Positions 41,626 through 51,930 are shown, counted from the stretch's first letter. The stretch is 64,000 bases of DNA from Artemisia argyi (GCA_030686995.1 CM060684.1:5601897-5665896); one strand, 5' to 3'. Numbers and translations are program-made. The notes: generated by a model from the sequence alone, not told the origin.

Positions 41626-41905
41626 GAGTAAATTACATGGTTGGTCCCTGTGGTTTGTCCAAAATAACAATTTTCGTCCCTCGAAGTTTAAAGTTGCATT
41701 GGTAGTCCCTAAGTATGTAAACAAATAACACACATGGTCCCTATAGATGAAATTTTCGCCTCCAAAGAATAACATGAATGGTCCCTATAGGGACCAGGTG
41801 TGTTATTTGTTTACATACTTAGGGACTACCAATGCAACTTTAAACTTCGAAGGACGAAAGTTGTTATTTTGGACAAACCACAGGGACCAACCATGTAATT
41901 TACTC
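41626..41905. mobile_element. MULE-type foldback MITE
   Basis: Almost the whole element is an inverted repeat: GAGTAAATTACATGGTTGGT...TTGTCCAAAATAACAA at the left returns as its complement at the right, with arms of about 120 bp and a short centre. The 9-bp duplication aaataataa flanks it exactly (41,617-41,625, 41,906-41,914). Its transcript would form a long hairpin. Confidence 0.88.
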
Positions 41906-42269
41906 AAATAATAATTAAGTTTGGGAAATGTTTTGTTCAGGTCACTCTAACATAAGAATTTCACAAAAATGAAACATTATTAAAGTTGAAATACGATTAA
42001 GTTAAAGTGACTCGATGGAAACAAATATAAAACTTGATTACTATTTGATAGACATTGTCCTCCATCTAATTTTGCGATGCATCGTTGTGTCATTCTCCTT
42101 ATACTTACGGAACTCGGTTGCAAAGTACTACAATAATGTGCCTTCGAGTTCCCAACTAGTTCCACAATCGAGCATGTTTTGCCACTTTACTCTAATATCA
42201 GATTTCTCTTTTTCTTTTCAACTTGTTCAAGGAATGTTAATACTTTAATAAGTTCATGCTACAGTGTTC

Positions 42270-42358
42270 CAAGGATATAAAAAAGTTGGTGAAATATATG
42301 CTATTGATTGAAAATTAAGCAACAAAAACATACAAATTGGCAAGGAATTGATGTACAC
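42270..42358. repeat. Dispersed repeat, inverted partner at 59.78-59.87 kb
   Basis: Contains AAAAGTTGGTGAAATATATG and GGCAAGGAATTGATGTACAC; the complement of both occurs at 59,781-59,870. The partner is not interrupted by the LTR that starts here at 42,361. Confidence 0.6.
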
Positions 42359-42360
42359 TC

Positions 42361-43599
42361 TGTTAGAATTTGACAATCAAAGTACACGTATATGCGGAAG
42401 CTAGGATCAAGTATAACACATAAATCTTTTATATAATAAAACAAAACCCCTATTGGAATTTTCCATTTCAAAAAAATGCATTCATGCCTTATTTAGTAAC
42501 AATTGTATTTATGAAAAAAAATATTTTCTTATTAGGTAACATTTTATATTTATCCATAACACAAATAGAAGATAAATACAAAAAATATAGATAAGATGCA
42601 ATTAACACAAGTAGAAGATAAATACAAAAAATATAGATAAACAATTAATAATAGGATTAAATTTTTTAAATAATTATCTTTAATAATAAAAAACTATAAT
42701 TAAATATTATAAATCAAATAAAACAAAGATTAAATTATTTGTTTTTTAATAAATAAAAATATACGATTCAAAAAAAATTTAAAAACCCGCGCGTGCGCGG
42801 GCATTATAACTAGTATTAACTAAAACATAATAAGAACGTATCGTGGTGATTCTAGCCCGAACAAGAATCAAATAAGCAAATCTTGAATTAATTGATGAAC
42901 CCTAATTAGGGTTTATGAATCAATGATCAATCCCTTACCTTTTTATTGATCGATTCCTTGATAACAACTATAGTGAGTTGTTACCTCGTTCTTGTACACA
43001 CAAACTAATACCGAATCAAATTAATTGCAAGATTAAACACAAGAGTAGTTTTGGAAAAACCAAAATCGAAATCCCTAAGGGTTTAGGGATGTTCGATCGG
43101 CTAGGAGAAAACCAAGGAGAGAAAACCAAACTTAGGGTATTGTGTGTGCACAAAACATCAGAAAACAATAAACCTTGGGTTTGTATTTATACTAGATGAA
43201 ATCTTGTAGAACAAGGCAAGGGCATGGGTCGACCCCCTTGGGCTTGGATCGACCGGCCATACACACCCAAAGGGTGTTCCGGATCCTTCTTGTTACCAAA
43301 TTACATTCTAGTCCTTTCCGTTTCCTTTTAACGATAATTAGTCCATACATTTAATAACTAACGATCATTAATCCTTGAACTTGTGTTATTAATAAATATA
43401 ACTAACAATTAATATTTATTAATTTTTGACTCTCGTTTGTATTGTGTGCAATCCCGAGGTCTCGGATTCGATACTAGTCATTTACATATTAATATTTATA
43501 CGTAACTTTTAACACACCCGTATATATGTTTTCGCATCGCGTTAGATTAGAACCTACAAGTTTTTTTCCATGTACATTTGTGTTGATATCATTCTAACA
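42361..43599 (+). mobile_element. Probable solo LTR (Copia-like) with nested Helitron
   Basis: Starts TGTTAGAATTTGACAATC and ends GATATCATTCTAACA, a TG...CA pair with 9-bp inverted ends, of the kind usual in plant Copia LTRs. Without the Helitron at 42,425-42,813 the unit is 850 bp. No internal gag-pol, primer site or second LTR adjoins it. The flanking 5-mers (cactc, ctata) do not match, so the solo-LTR call is tentative. A TATTTATAC promoter-like motif lies near 43,184. The frame at 42,978-43,199 is not a gene. Confidence 0.55.
42425..42813 (+). mobile_element. Non-autonomous Helitron
   Basis: Begins TCTTTTATATAATAAAAC after an A and ends with the hairpin CCCGCGCGTGCGCGGG (42,786-42,801; 7-bp stem), then CATTATAA and CTAG before a T. 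The TC start, GC hairpin about 10 bp before CTAG, and A/T insertion site fit a Helitron. Its 389 bp encode nothing. Confidence 0.8.
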
Positions 43600-43604
43600 C
43601 TATA

Positions 43605-43971
43605 TATAGTGTTAGATTTGAAGCAGCAAGACTTAAAGTTGACTTTCAAAGTCAAACAAACAGTTGGTACTAAGCTATTTGCTGATTTATGGATGGAAAA
43701 TTTGATGGTACTATCAACGCAGACTAGATAAACAGTTTTGTAAAGGGGCCAAAAGTTCGAAGAAATATGGAACTCATAGCTAAGATAGGTGAAAAGGCTT
43801 GAGCAAATGTGCAGAATGTGGGATAATTAAATAAAAAACATGGCTTTTTGATTAGTTATAGTACTTCTATGAATAGAGTTCTGTATTTGCTAGTTACTTC
43901 AGTTTATGGATGGGAGTGTCTTTGGAATCGGAACTAACATTGCATTAATAAAAAAATGATATTGGATTTAG

Positions 43972-44022
<51 letters not shown>

Positions 44023-44090
44023 GAATACCAATATCATTTTTTATTAATATGAAAAAATGAATGATAATTTTTGATTAACCAAAAGATTAC
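43605..44090. other. Intergenic with hairpin around a poly(A) run
   Basis: No gene recognised. At 43,941-44,047 an inverted repeat (ATTAATAAAAAAATGATATTGG and its complement) encloses a run of about 42 A (43,977-44,018). Confidence 0.5.
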
Positions 44091-44976
44091 CTTCCTGCAA
44101 TTTCTTGAAGAGTACTTGTGACGATGCAGACAGTATGATTCATTGCTACAAGATCAGCGGTAAACTGGGACAAGAAGTGATACTTTTCTTCAAAGTAATT
44201 CCAGTAGATGTCAAAATCAGGATATTTGGTTTTCTCCAATGCGTGAGCGATGGTACACTGCAGGAAAAAAATCGTCCTCTAGTCAGCTAGACCTAGCAAC
44301 AATTTCTGCTAGAGATGGGCAACCTGTCTACTGGCTCGATTGGGGCTTTTTCTATAATCTCAAACTAGTCAAATCAAAGCATTTTGCTACAACGGGTTGA
44401 AAGTCGCACACATCGCTTATTATTGCATAAAAAGGTTTAAATTAATTTGAATAGTATTGTTTTTGTAAGGATATGCTAGCCGGTCAACCCAGTCTGACTC
44501 GGCCCAGCTCTGCCGTACAGATATGAACCATTTAAACCCGATTGGGGCTGTGTTTTTATCTCAAACGGGTCCAATAAAAACCTTTTGCTACAACGGGTTA
44601 AAAGTGGCCCAAAATCAATTTTTAGTGCATATAAACTCTCTAAATCATATTCTTCTAAAAGTTAAAACTTTATAGCAATACTATTGTGTTTCTAAACAAA
44701 ACAAAGATTCTAGCTGGTCAACCCATTCTAACCTGGCCCAATTTCAACCGTACAAAAATGACCCTACTCAAACCCATTTTGACCCATTACCCAACATGCC
44801 CATCTTGCAACTTTTTATATCTAGTTCTGATTTTAAAGTACCAATCATGTACTTCATACCTGAGTGACACCTAATTTGTGAGCGAGCAAGGAGACAACAA
44901 GGTTTCCGTCACTGTAATTCCCAATAATCAGATCCGGCTTCATTTGCAACTCTGTTGTAACTTGTTTTGCAACATC
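44091..44976 (-). pseudogene. SUS: Sucrose synthase fragment, two exons
   Basis: Two minus-strand exons fit plant sucrose synthase. Exon 44,976-44,860 (39 codons) includes [19 protein letters not shown] and [10 protein letters not shown]. Exon 44,257-44,091 begins [19 protein letters not shown] and contains [18 protein letters not shown] and TSTLQEIAG. Borders are GT-AG with acceptors TTAG and TGCAG. Sucrose synthase splits sucrose with UDP in the cytosol and is about 800 residues; here about 94 residues of the catalytic region remain. Both exons are open, but the exons on either side are absent: poly(A) and repeats follow one side and unrelated fragments the other. The 602-bp intron carries an internal duplication (CTAGC(C/T)GGTCAACCCA units). 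Identification is strong; function is excluded by the missing parts. Confidence 0.85.
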
Positions 44977-45004
44977 CTAATAGAAATCAAGAAGCTCTTA
45001 TTAT

Positions 45005-45240
45005 AACAGCATAAGTATTTATATATTTTAGGGGGTGTTTGGATGTCTTATTAAGCTGATTAGTTAGGATTAAAAGTCAAAACAATTAGATTCATAAAAC
45101 ATGCTAACAGTTGATGTAAGAAAACTGAAATGCGAGTTTACTAAACTATATCCTTTAGCTTAAACACCTGATTTGTCAGATTATTCAGTTACATAAATAA
45201 TCTGAAAGTGGTTCTGCTTCTGATCCTTAAAATTACAATA
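45005..45240. other. Spacer, Tourist-like motif
   Basis: AT-rich, with GGGGGTGTTTGGATG at 45,030 like a Tourist terminus but no matched end. No gene. Confidence 0.3.
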
Positions 45241-45247
45241 ATCACCG

Positions 45248-45345
45248 TGAAATTGCAGAAATCCAAATGTCACGTTCTTTAGGAAGCAATTCTCGCGCTT
45301 GTTTTGCAGCATCATACTTTTCTATACCCGGTAATCTCTCAATCT
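45248..45345 (-). pseudogene. Possible PRP6/STA1-like fragment
   Basis: A minus-strand stretch reads KYDAAKQARELLPKERDIWI followed by SAISR and a stop. The pattern YDxAKxxxxxARExLPKExxIWI(S/T)A is that of the HAT-repeat region of PRP6-type splicing factors (STABILIZED1 in Arabidopsis), with some residues missing after AKQ. It is about 30 residues long, on the same strand as the sucrose synthase fragment. Assignment is by memory of the family and is weak. Confidence 0.4.
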
Positions 45346-45646
45346 TCAATCAGGTATATCAGCTGCAGTTTGTGTCAATCTTAACCGTCCTTCCCTATTC
45401 CCACACTTTTTATTGATCCAATCACCAAGAGTGTTAAAGTCATTAATACTAGTGACGACTTGAAAGAAGAGTGAGATGTTAAAGGAAAAAAGGAGAATTA
45501 CTATGTGTTGTTATTAATTGTCACAATAAACATTCTACCATATTATCATAAATTGGTTCAACAAAAGTACAAAAAACAAATTAGCTAAATACATTGTAAA
45601 TAGAAATAGTAAAACGATCAAACAATGCAAGTGAAGTAGGCAGCTT

Positions 45647-45922
45647 CTATGGCGAGCAATAAGTAAGTTTGAACGCACATTGAGACCATTCACCAACTAA
45701 ACTTAACGAAAGTGTTTCCCATTCTCCTTCGAGACCATTTCTTATTTCACAATATTTGAGGTCCGGCCAAATTCCAGATTTGTTTTCCATCGCGCGACCA
45801 ATATCAATTAGCTTCAAGAAGTAATCAGCGGCTTTGAGCCTCATCTGAAGATGCGCCTCTACGGACAGGGGCTGGCAAATAGAAAACAATGCATCAAAGA
45901 GGAGTACCGAGTAATTAATCAA
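45647..45922 (-). CDS. Hypothetical frame, 91 codons, TNL2 3' side
   Basis: An open frame with fairly protein-like composition, including HLQMRLKAADYFLKLIDIGR and GIWPDLKYCEIRNGLEGEW. I do not recognise it. It may be an exon: there are acceptor-like sequences (TTTGCCAG, CATCTTCAG) on the minus strand before the main part. It does not join TNL2 in phase from the possible donor at 46,349, so it is unlikely to be its last exon. The first 60 bp at the 45,650-45,705 side are shared with the 3' flank of TNL1 and the rest is not. It lies beside other same-strand gene fragments and may be one of them. Confidence 0.35.
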   Translation of the reverse strand: MINYSVLLFDALFSICQPLSVEAHLQMRLKAADYFLKLIDIGRAMENKSGIWPDLKYCEIRNGLEGEWETLSLSLVGEWSQCAFKLTYCSP

Positions 45923-46345
45923 CTCGCCTAGCTCGTTTAGGCCTATATTCGACTAGGCACATATCGTTAACAACCTGTCTAGATCCGCCACTGCTTGATC
46001 CTGAGTTAGATCCGCCACTGCTTGATCCTGAGTTTATGCCAGACTACAACCTTAAAAACCAAGAAACTACTTTAGCTTATATGGAATTGCGCCATTAGTA
46101 TGAAATTAAAACCCAATCGACAATAGAAAATCTTTGAAAACAGGTACAATAGTTGCATTTTATCCATGGACCGTATACCATCTTTTTGAAACTTTAACAT
46201 CTTTAACAAAATAAGGGACCAAAAGTGTAACAAGTTCTACAAAGTTAGTATTATTTCGTTCCAATAATTTTTGTTGGCCAATACAAATTCGATATTAAAA
46301 TAAGAGAAAAATGAATTTAGAAAACAAGGAAAGTGCCTTATTTAC
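45923..46345. other. Intergenic downstream of TNL2
   Basis: Contains a short tandem repeat of GATCCGCCACTGCTTGATCCTGAGTT (45,983-46,030) and no coding sequence that I could support. Confidence 0.4.
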
Positions 46346-49300
46346 TCACCGAAGCTTAGAAGATGCAGCAATAAGTCTTGGGGGAAGATGATCCCTTATT
46401 ATGCCTGTGTTTTTTATAATTAGCACTTTTAAACATTCTAATTTTCCAAGATCCTCTGGTAGCTTCTCAAGAAGAGCACAATCCTTAAGGTTGAGATAAT
46501 TCAGATGTTTTAACATACAAATGCTATCTGGAAGATGTTTAATACTTGTAGCCGACAAATATAGCCACTCCAGAGATTCTAACTGGCCAATGTCCTCAGG
46601 CAACTTCCCAAGACAAGAACACTTGCTAACATCAAGCGACTTCAGACGTTTTAGCATGCAGATGCTATCTGGAAGAAATTCAATTTTATGACTACTCACA
46701 TCTAGCTCCTCTAAACATTCTAATTGGCCAAGATCCTCTGGTAACGTCTCAAGAAGAGCACAATCCTCAAGGTTGAGATGCGTCAGATGTTTTAAGTTAC
46801 AAATGCTATCTGGAAGATATTTAATCTTTGTACCCGGCAAATCTAGACTCTCCAGAGATTCTAACTGGCCAATGTCCTCAGGCAACTTCTCAAGAAGAGT
46901 ACACCAATCAAGTCTCAGATACTTAAGATGTTTCAACATACAAATGCTATCTGGAAGTTGTTTTATCTTCTCAGAGTACAATGAGAGCTCTTCTAGACAT
47001 TCTAGCTGTCCTAGATCTTTGGGAAACTCTGGAATATTTTCGACTCTGAGTTCCAGTTTTTGTAGACATTGTAAACTACAAATCACGTCTGAAAATTTTT
47101 CAAAGTCTGTGCAAGCACATAGACCAAAAGAAATAAGCTTCTCAATATTTCCAACTGATGACGGTAGATATTCTTCATAATCACAATCAAACCGAAACTT
47201 TGGGAGATTACTGTTGGGGTGCAATGGGCATGAATCTATGGACTTACCAGTCAGATATAAAGTATCTGAAGAACAATTAGCCTTGGGCTCACGTCTACTG
47301 TAAAACGCAAAATCTCTAAACCTCAAACAACTGCGTAAGTGTAAGTCGACGAGTTTACTTAGACATCCAACGGGAGCCTTAATTTCTACCAACTGATCAC
47401 AATATGCAAGATCTAACTTCTCAAGATTTGGAATCAGCTCAAGGTCAAGGCTCCTCAACCTTGATTTATGAAGGTTGAGGATTTTGAGATTTGGACATGC
47501 AACAGGCACGTGAAGTTCTTCAAATTCAGCACATCCTTCAAGAGATAACATTTCGAGATTCGGAGTCAACCCCAGGTCAAAGGTTCTTAACTTTGAGCGA
47601 CTGATATTGAGATGCTTGAGCTTTTGATAACTAAATGGCATGCAAAGTTCTTCTAAATTACCAGAACTTTCAAGAGATAACGTTTCGAGATTCGGAGTCA
47701 ACCCCAGGTCAAAGGTTCTTAACTTTGAGTAACTGATATGGAGATGCTTGAGCTTTTGACAACTAAATGGCATGCAAAGTTCTTCTAAATTACCAGAACT
47801 TTCAAGAGATAACGTCTCAATATTCGGAGTCAACTCAAAGTCAAAGGTCATCAATTTTGAATGAGAGAGAGAAAGGAATTTGAGTTTTATTAGAAGCTGC
47901 CAGCAAAAATAAGACAAAAAGATTAATATTATCATATTAACAAACCAATAAATTACTAACAGTCATTCTACCTTTCTTTCTCCCTCTTCCCAAAGTTGTA
48001 CCATTCTTGTCCTCCAATCCATTTCAAGTCCAACAAGATTGTTTGCTTGAAATGTTTTGGGTAAATACAAGAAAGGGTAATTCATACATTTTAGATATTT
48101 TAAAGAATTTGTGAAGCATTGCCTGATATCATCAAATTTCAGATCACTTTCAGAATCAGAATATGCAAAAAACACTTCAAGATATCAAAGTTCCTTCATT
48201 TTTCCAAGCCCTTTCAGAAGAATTCTCGAATTTCTTCTCCACATATCAAGTTTTAGACATCTTGTTGCTTTAGTACCCTGCAATCCAATAACAATGTCAG
48301 AAGTCAGAACAGATGAAAATGTATTAGTTTTCTCCACCTTACAAGTAAACTGATCTTTACCATGTCATTAGTCAATATATCTTCGATCTCCTCATCAATC
48401 CATAATCGGCTATGTTTGTTAGGCCGGCGCTTACGACGAACAATGTTCTGTCCCATTTCTTCTGTATGGTCATGCATGTCCAAGCGCCCATCTTCATCAA
48501 CAGTTATGAGAGATCTCTGCTGAAGGACTTTTAAACCAATTATAGCATGAAATCCACAGCTTTCAAGAATGGTGATTGCTTTTGCTTTGGTCTTTCTTTT
48601 CAACATGCATGCAATGTCATCTTCTAGATTGATATAGCTTAATTCTAGCTGTTTTAGAGTCTCCTCTAAGGGAATTTTTTCTAATCTGTCTATGGCATCT
48701 ACCCATTCAGGCTTATCTTTACCACACAGATTTGAACCCAAGACTTTGAGTGTTAAGGGAAGACCAGCAGCATAACGTACAACTTTTCCTGACAGCTCTT
48801 CGTATCCTTGAAGTGGATTCTCTCTTCCAAATGCATACCTACTAAAGAGGGAAATTGCTTCCTGTTCTGATAAGAGAGCAATATCACGAATCACTTCCAC
48901 TCTGTGTGCTACCAACACTTGCTCATTTCTCATTGTAACGATAATTCTACTTCCCGAATTAAACCAGTTAGGTCCACCGGCTAACGCCGCAAGTTGTTCT
49001 ATGTCATCCACATCATCTAGAACAAGAAGAACCTTTATACCGCGCATCCTCTCTTTCATCATGTTTTTCCCATCAGTAACACTATCTAGAGTGACGCGTT
49101 CATTTAGCACTTTTGAAAGGACTTGTTCTTGTAAATTCTTCAAACCAAATATAGAGGCTTTTGAAACTTCCCTCACATTCTCAACAAAGCTTATAGCTTT
49201 GAAATCATTAGACAGAGTATCAAAAACAGCTCTTGCCGTAGTTGTCTTCCCAGCCCCTCCCATGCCCTTGATCCCTATCATGCGAACTTCATCACTACCA

Positions 49301-50156
49301 ACTTCTAAAGATGAAATAACATTCTTTACTCGAGTCTCCATGCCCACCAACTTTTCATCAAAGCCGAAACTGATGGAACGTAACTCTAGTGAAATCTCTT
49401 GAACAATTTCTTTGACGAACTTAGCTTCATGCCTGTATGTAAAAGGTTCCGTTTAGCATAGTCTAAATCTAACATAAACAATGTTTTAGATCTATAATCT
49501 ATTACATACACTCATATACGAAGTAATACTATGTAACATAATATTATAGTCAGTTTTCATGGATGACCCTGTACTCGGTAGTAATTTAAGAAGAAACTTA
49601 AGCACGGAATATGGCAAGTAGAGATATGATGAAATAATTACCCATCAAAAGTGTTCTTCAGCTCCCAACCAACCAGATCGGCTGCTTCTTTCAAAGCTTC
49701 TCTCCATTTCCCAGCAGCCTCTTCCTTTTCATGTTTAGCAAAAGCTTGACCAACAGCCCCACTTTGTTTGCGGACCTCGGTGGGTTCCACATCATAGAAT
49801 ACAGGGTTAGCAGTGTGCTCGTCCATCTTCTGGCACTCCATAATCTTGACAAGCTCTTCCAAACACCATGACGAAGAAGCATAGTTTTTGGAAAAAACAA
49901 TGATGTAAAATTTGGAGTCTTGAATGGATTTGAAGAGATCATCGCTGATCCTTTTCCCTTTCTGGATTTTCTCATCGTCTTTGTATGTGTAAATGCCTTT
50001 ATCCTTAAGAGCATGATAAAGATGATCAACAATGTTTTTACGGGTGTCTTCTCCACTGAAACTTAAAAAAACATCATACGGAAACCTCTTTTGAATGGAT
50101 GAGCTTGAGGTAGAAGCCATTATTTTTGGTGCAGATGAGTTAGAAGAAGATGCCAT
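46346..50156 (-). pseudogene. TNL2: TIR-NBS-LRR paralogue, interrupted
   Basis: Exons 50,156-49,642 (TIR), 49,432-48,361 (NB-ARC), 48,277-47,972 and 47,896-46,346 (LRR), same structure as TNL1. The start MASSSNSSAP is in frame here. The TIR keeps the catalytic glutamate of WCLEEL (E101) but has FSGED for FRGED. P-loop GMGGAGKTT, kinase-2 and MHD are present. Two lesions stand out: a 21-bp in-frame deletion at 48,618 removes seven residues that in TNL1 precede DIACM, and in exon 3 an arginine CGA codon has become TGA (48,187-48,185). Translation would stop after about 560 residues, a TIR-NBS form without LRRs. The LRR exon itself is open for over 510 codons, with an extra 44-residue duplicated unit. 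It ends at TGA after SSKLR, where a perfect donor (CG|GTGAGT) also lies. Confidence 0.85.
47590..47853 (-). repeat. 132-bp in-frame duplication in the TNL2 LRR exon
   Basis: The unit SKLRTFDLGLTPNLETLSLE plus the following SSGNLEELCMPFS...KHL occurs once more in TNL2 than in TNL1. Units of 44 residues (132 bp) start near 47,722 and 47,590, with very few differences. Such changes in LRR number are common among resistance genes. Confidence 0.8.
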
Positions 50157-50596
50157 TGAATAAAAGTAATAGATAAGGTGTAAATTATGATGAAACTGAT
50201 ATGGTTGAAAGAGTTTATGATAAGAAACAAACTAGTTCCCGCCAGCTGCTGCAGTGATGTTGACAAACAAAAGCGTCTTTTTGGTCGATGAAAATGAAAG
50301 ATAAGCCACTCATATATGGTCTTTTGGTCAATGATAAAGAAAGATATGATTAAAAAAAGAAAGAAAGAAAGAATAAGCAACCCAATACATCCTCCTGGAA
50401 AGAATAAGAAAGATATGATTAAAAAAAAAAAAAAAAAAAAAAAAAGATATGATTAAAAAAAAGAAAGATATCAAAAAGTGTGAACACATAAATTAGTTGG
50501 TTATGGAAATATTTAAATGTTTCAGGGTTCAAAAGCAAATGGTGCATTTATATTTGACAGCAAGTCACAACCCAATGAGAAATCATATTGACAGCT

Positions 50597-50606
50597 CTAT
50601 TTATAG
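50597..50606 (-). promoter_or_regulatory. TATA box of TNL2
   Basis: CTATAAATAG on the minus strand, at the place equivalent to that of TNL1, with conserved GAGCTGTCAAT next to it. Confidence 0.5.
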
Positions 50607-51470
50607 CATCTTTGTGGGTTTGCTTATGTAAACATTGCATTCTGACCATCAAACAAACTGGGTGTTTAAAAGTCCTTATCTAAGCCACCAATCAGATTAT
50701 ATAAGCAACTAAAAAGCAGTTAGCAGATAAGCATCTCGGATGACTTTTGAAAGGCTAATTTTGACGTTTTGGATGACTAATAAGCAATTAGCAGATAATT
50801 CATTTGACATAGGAAAGGGTAAATTGATAATTTACCTGTATCATGCCAGGATGGTTTCTCGGGTTATTTTGTGGTGTTTTCCGACCTTTTGCTAACAATG
50901 CATTTACCCTGACTTTATATTCCTCACATTCTCTCTACAATCGATTTAAAAACAACCTTTAGACTCATGCGCTAAGTTTTAATTTGATTATATGAAACTA
51001 ATCAAAATGCCCAGATATTATTATTATTTTTTTTTTTTAAACACAAACAAAACATACTTTATATTATAAGAAAACTATACACAACGTACACTATCCATTT
51101 AGACCCGTACAACATCAAAATGGGTCATTTGGAGCTAGAGTGGCGCTATGCCAAACACCCCTTAGATCTTTAAACACAACTATAACCATCAAGTTATTAA
51201 CCAAATCTGTGTTTACATAATTACAAACCAAAACACGACGTCCTACGGCGTTTCCTGGTAAAAGAGCATTTAGGGAAAAGGCTCGTTACCCAAGTATCCC
51301 ACCGAGGTCTAGTTCTCGGTCTCCATACCCTTGGTAGCACTACCACTAGCTTCACCTATAACAAGTACAACTAAGAAACATAAGCACAGCGCTCAGTGAG
51401 ATAACATATAAAAGCATAATACTAGTGTTGCTTTGTAAATCTGAGGATGCTTGCTATTAGCCTTGCACTA

Positions 51471-51815
51471 GTCGTCCACTTAGGACGCTATGAACCCACG
51501 TAGGTTCAATATAGCTAAAAATGTTCTAGTCGTCCACTTCGGACGTCTAAGTCATATATTCCATGACTTTGAGCTGCTCATACACAATAGTCATCCACAT
51601 AGGATGTCTAAGTCCCATTTTACAAGATGAGATGCTAATAAAGGCTCGGTAGTCCACTTAGGACGTCTAGGCTACCTTTCGGAGCATGTCATGAAATAAT
51701 AACACATGTCGTCCACTTAGGATGTCTACACCCTTCTTTCGGGTCATAATACATATATTTATGGAAATCATCCAGTTAGGACGGCTAATTCAGCTATGTC
51801 GCCCACTTAGGACGA
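51471..51815. repeat. Hairpin array in P2, period about 59 bp
   Basis: Seven copies of a 15-bp palindromic core, consensus CGTCCACTTAGGACG (5-bp stem, 5-base loop), start at about 51,473, 51,531, 51,592, 51,651, 51,710, 51,769 and 51,800. Distances are 58, 61, 59, 59, 59 and 31 bp. The sequences between differ, but most have their own small inverted repeat (for example GAACCCACGTAGGTTC, AGTCATATATTCCATGACT, ACCCTTCTTTCGGGT), so hairpins alternate about every 30 bp. Some core changes are paired on both arms (CATCC...GGATG), which keeps the stem. Confidence 0.8.
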
Positions 51816-51930
51816 TATACTAGTAATATCTTGGAATTAGAGTTAACATCGCATAACTAAACCCAAACGGGTCATTCGGGGCTGTTTCGACCCTTCTAGA
51901 ATAATTGACATAAAAACATACTACTCGAGC

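Larger units (their letters stand above)
50170..51930 (-). promoter_or_regulatory. TNL upstream region, copy P2
   Basis: Matches P1 and P3, with TATA-like CTATAAATAG at 50,606-50,597 on the minus strand, about 440 bp before the start codon. It lacks about 165 bp that P1 has next to the gene. It contains a hairpin array at 51,471-51,815. The frame 50,120-50,380 is leader sequence. Confidence 0.7.

Noticed and set aside
45647..46350. Fifth exon of TNL2 joined to the 91-codon frame
   Set aside because: The donor at 46,349 leaves phase 2, and the acceptors I tried lead to a stop within a few codons.
49691..50056. 121-codon minus-strand frame
   Set aside because: Shifted frame within the TIR exon of TNL2.
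51471..51815. CRISPR-like array
   Set aside because: Repeats are 15-bp palindromes with variable sequence, the spacers are shared between the two copies and the genome is a plant, so this is not CRISPR.
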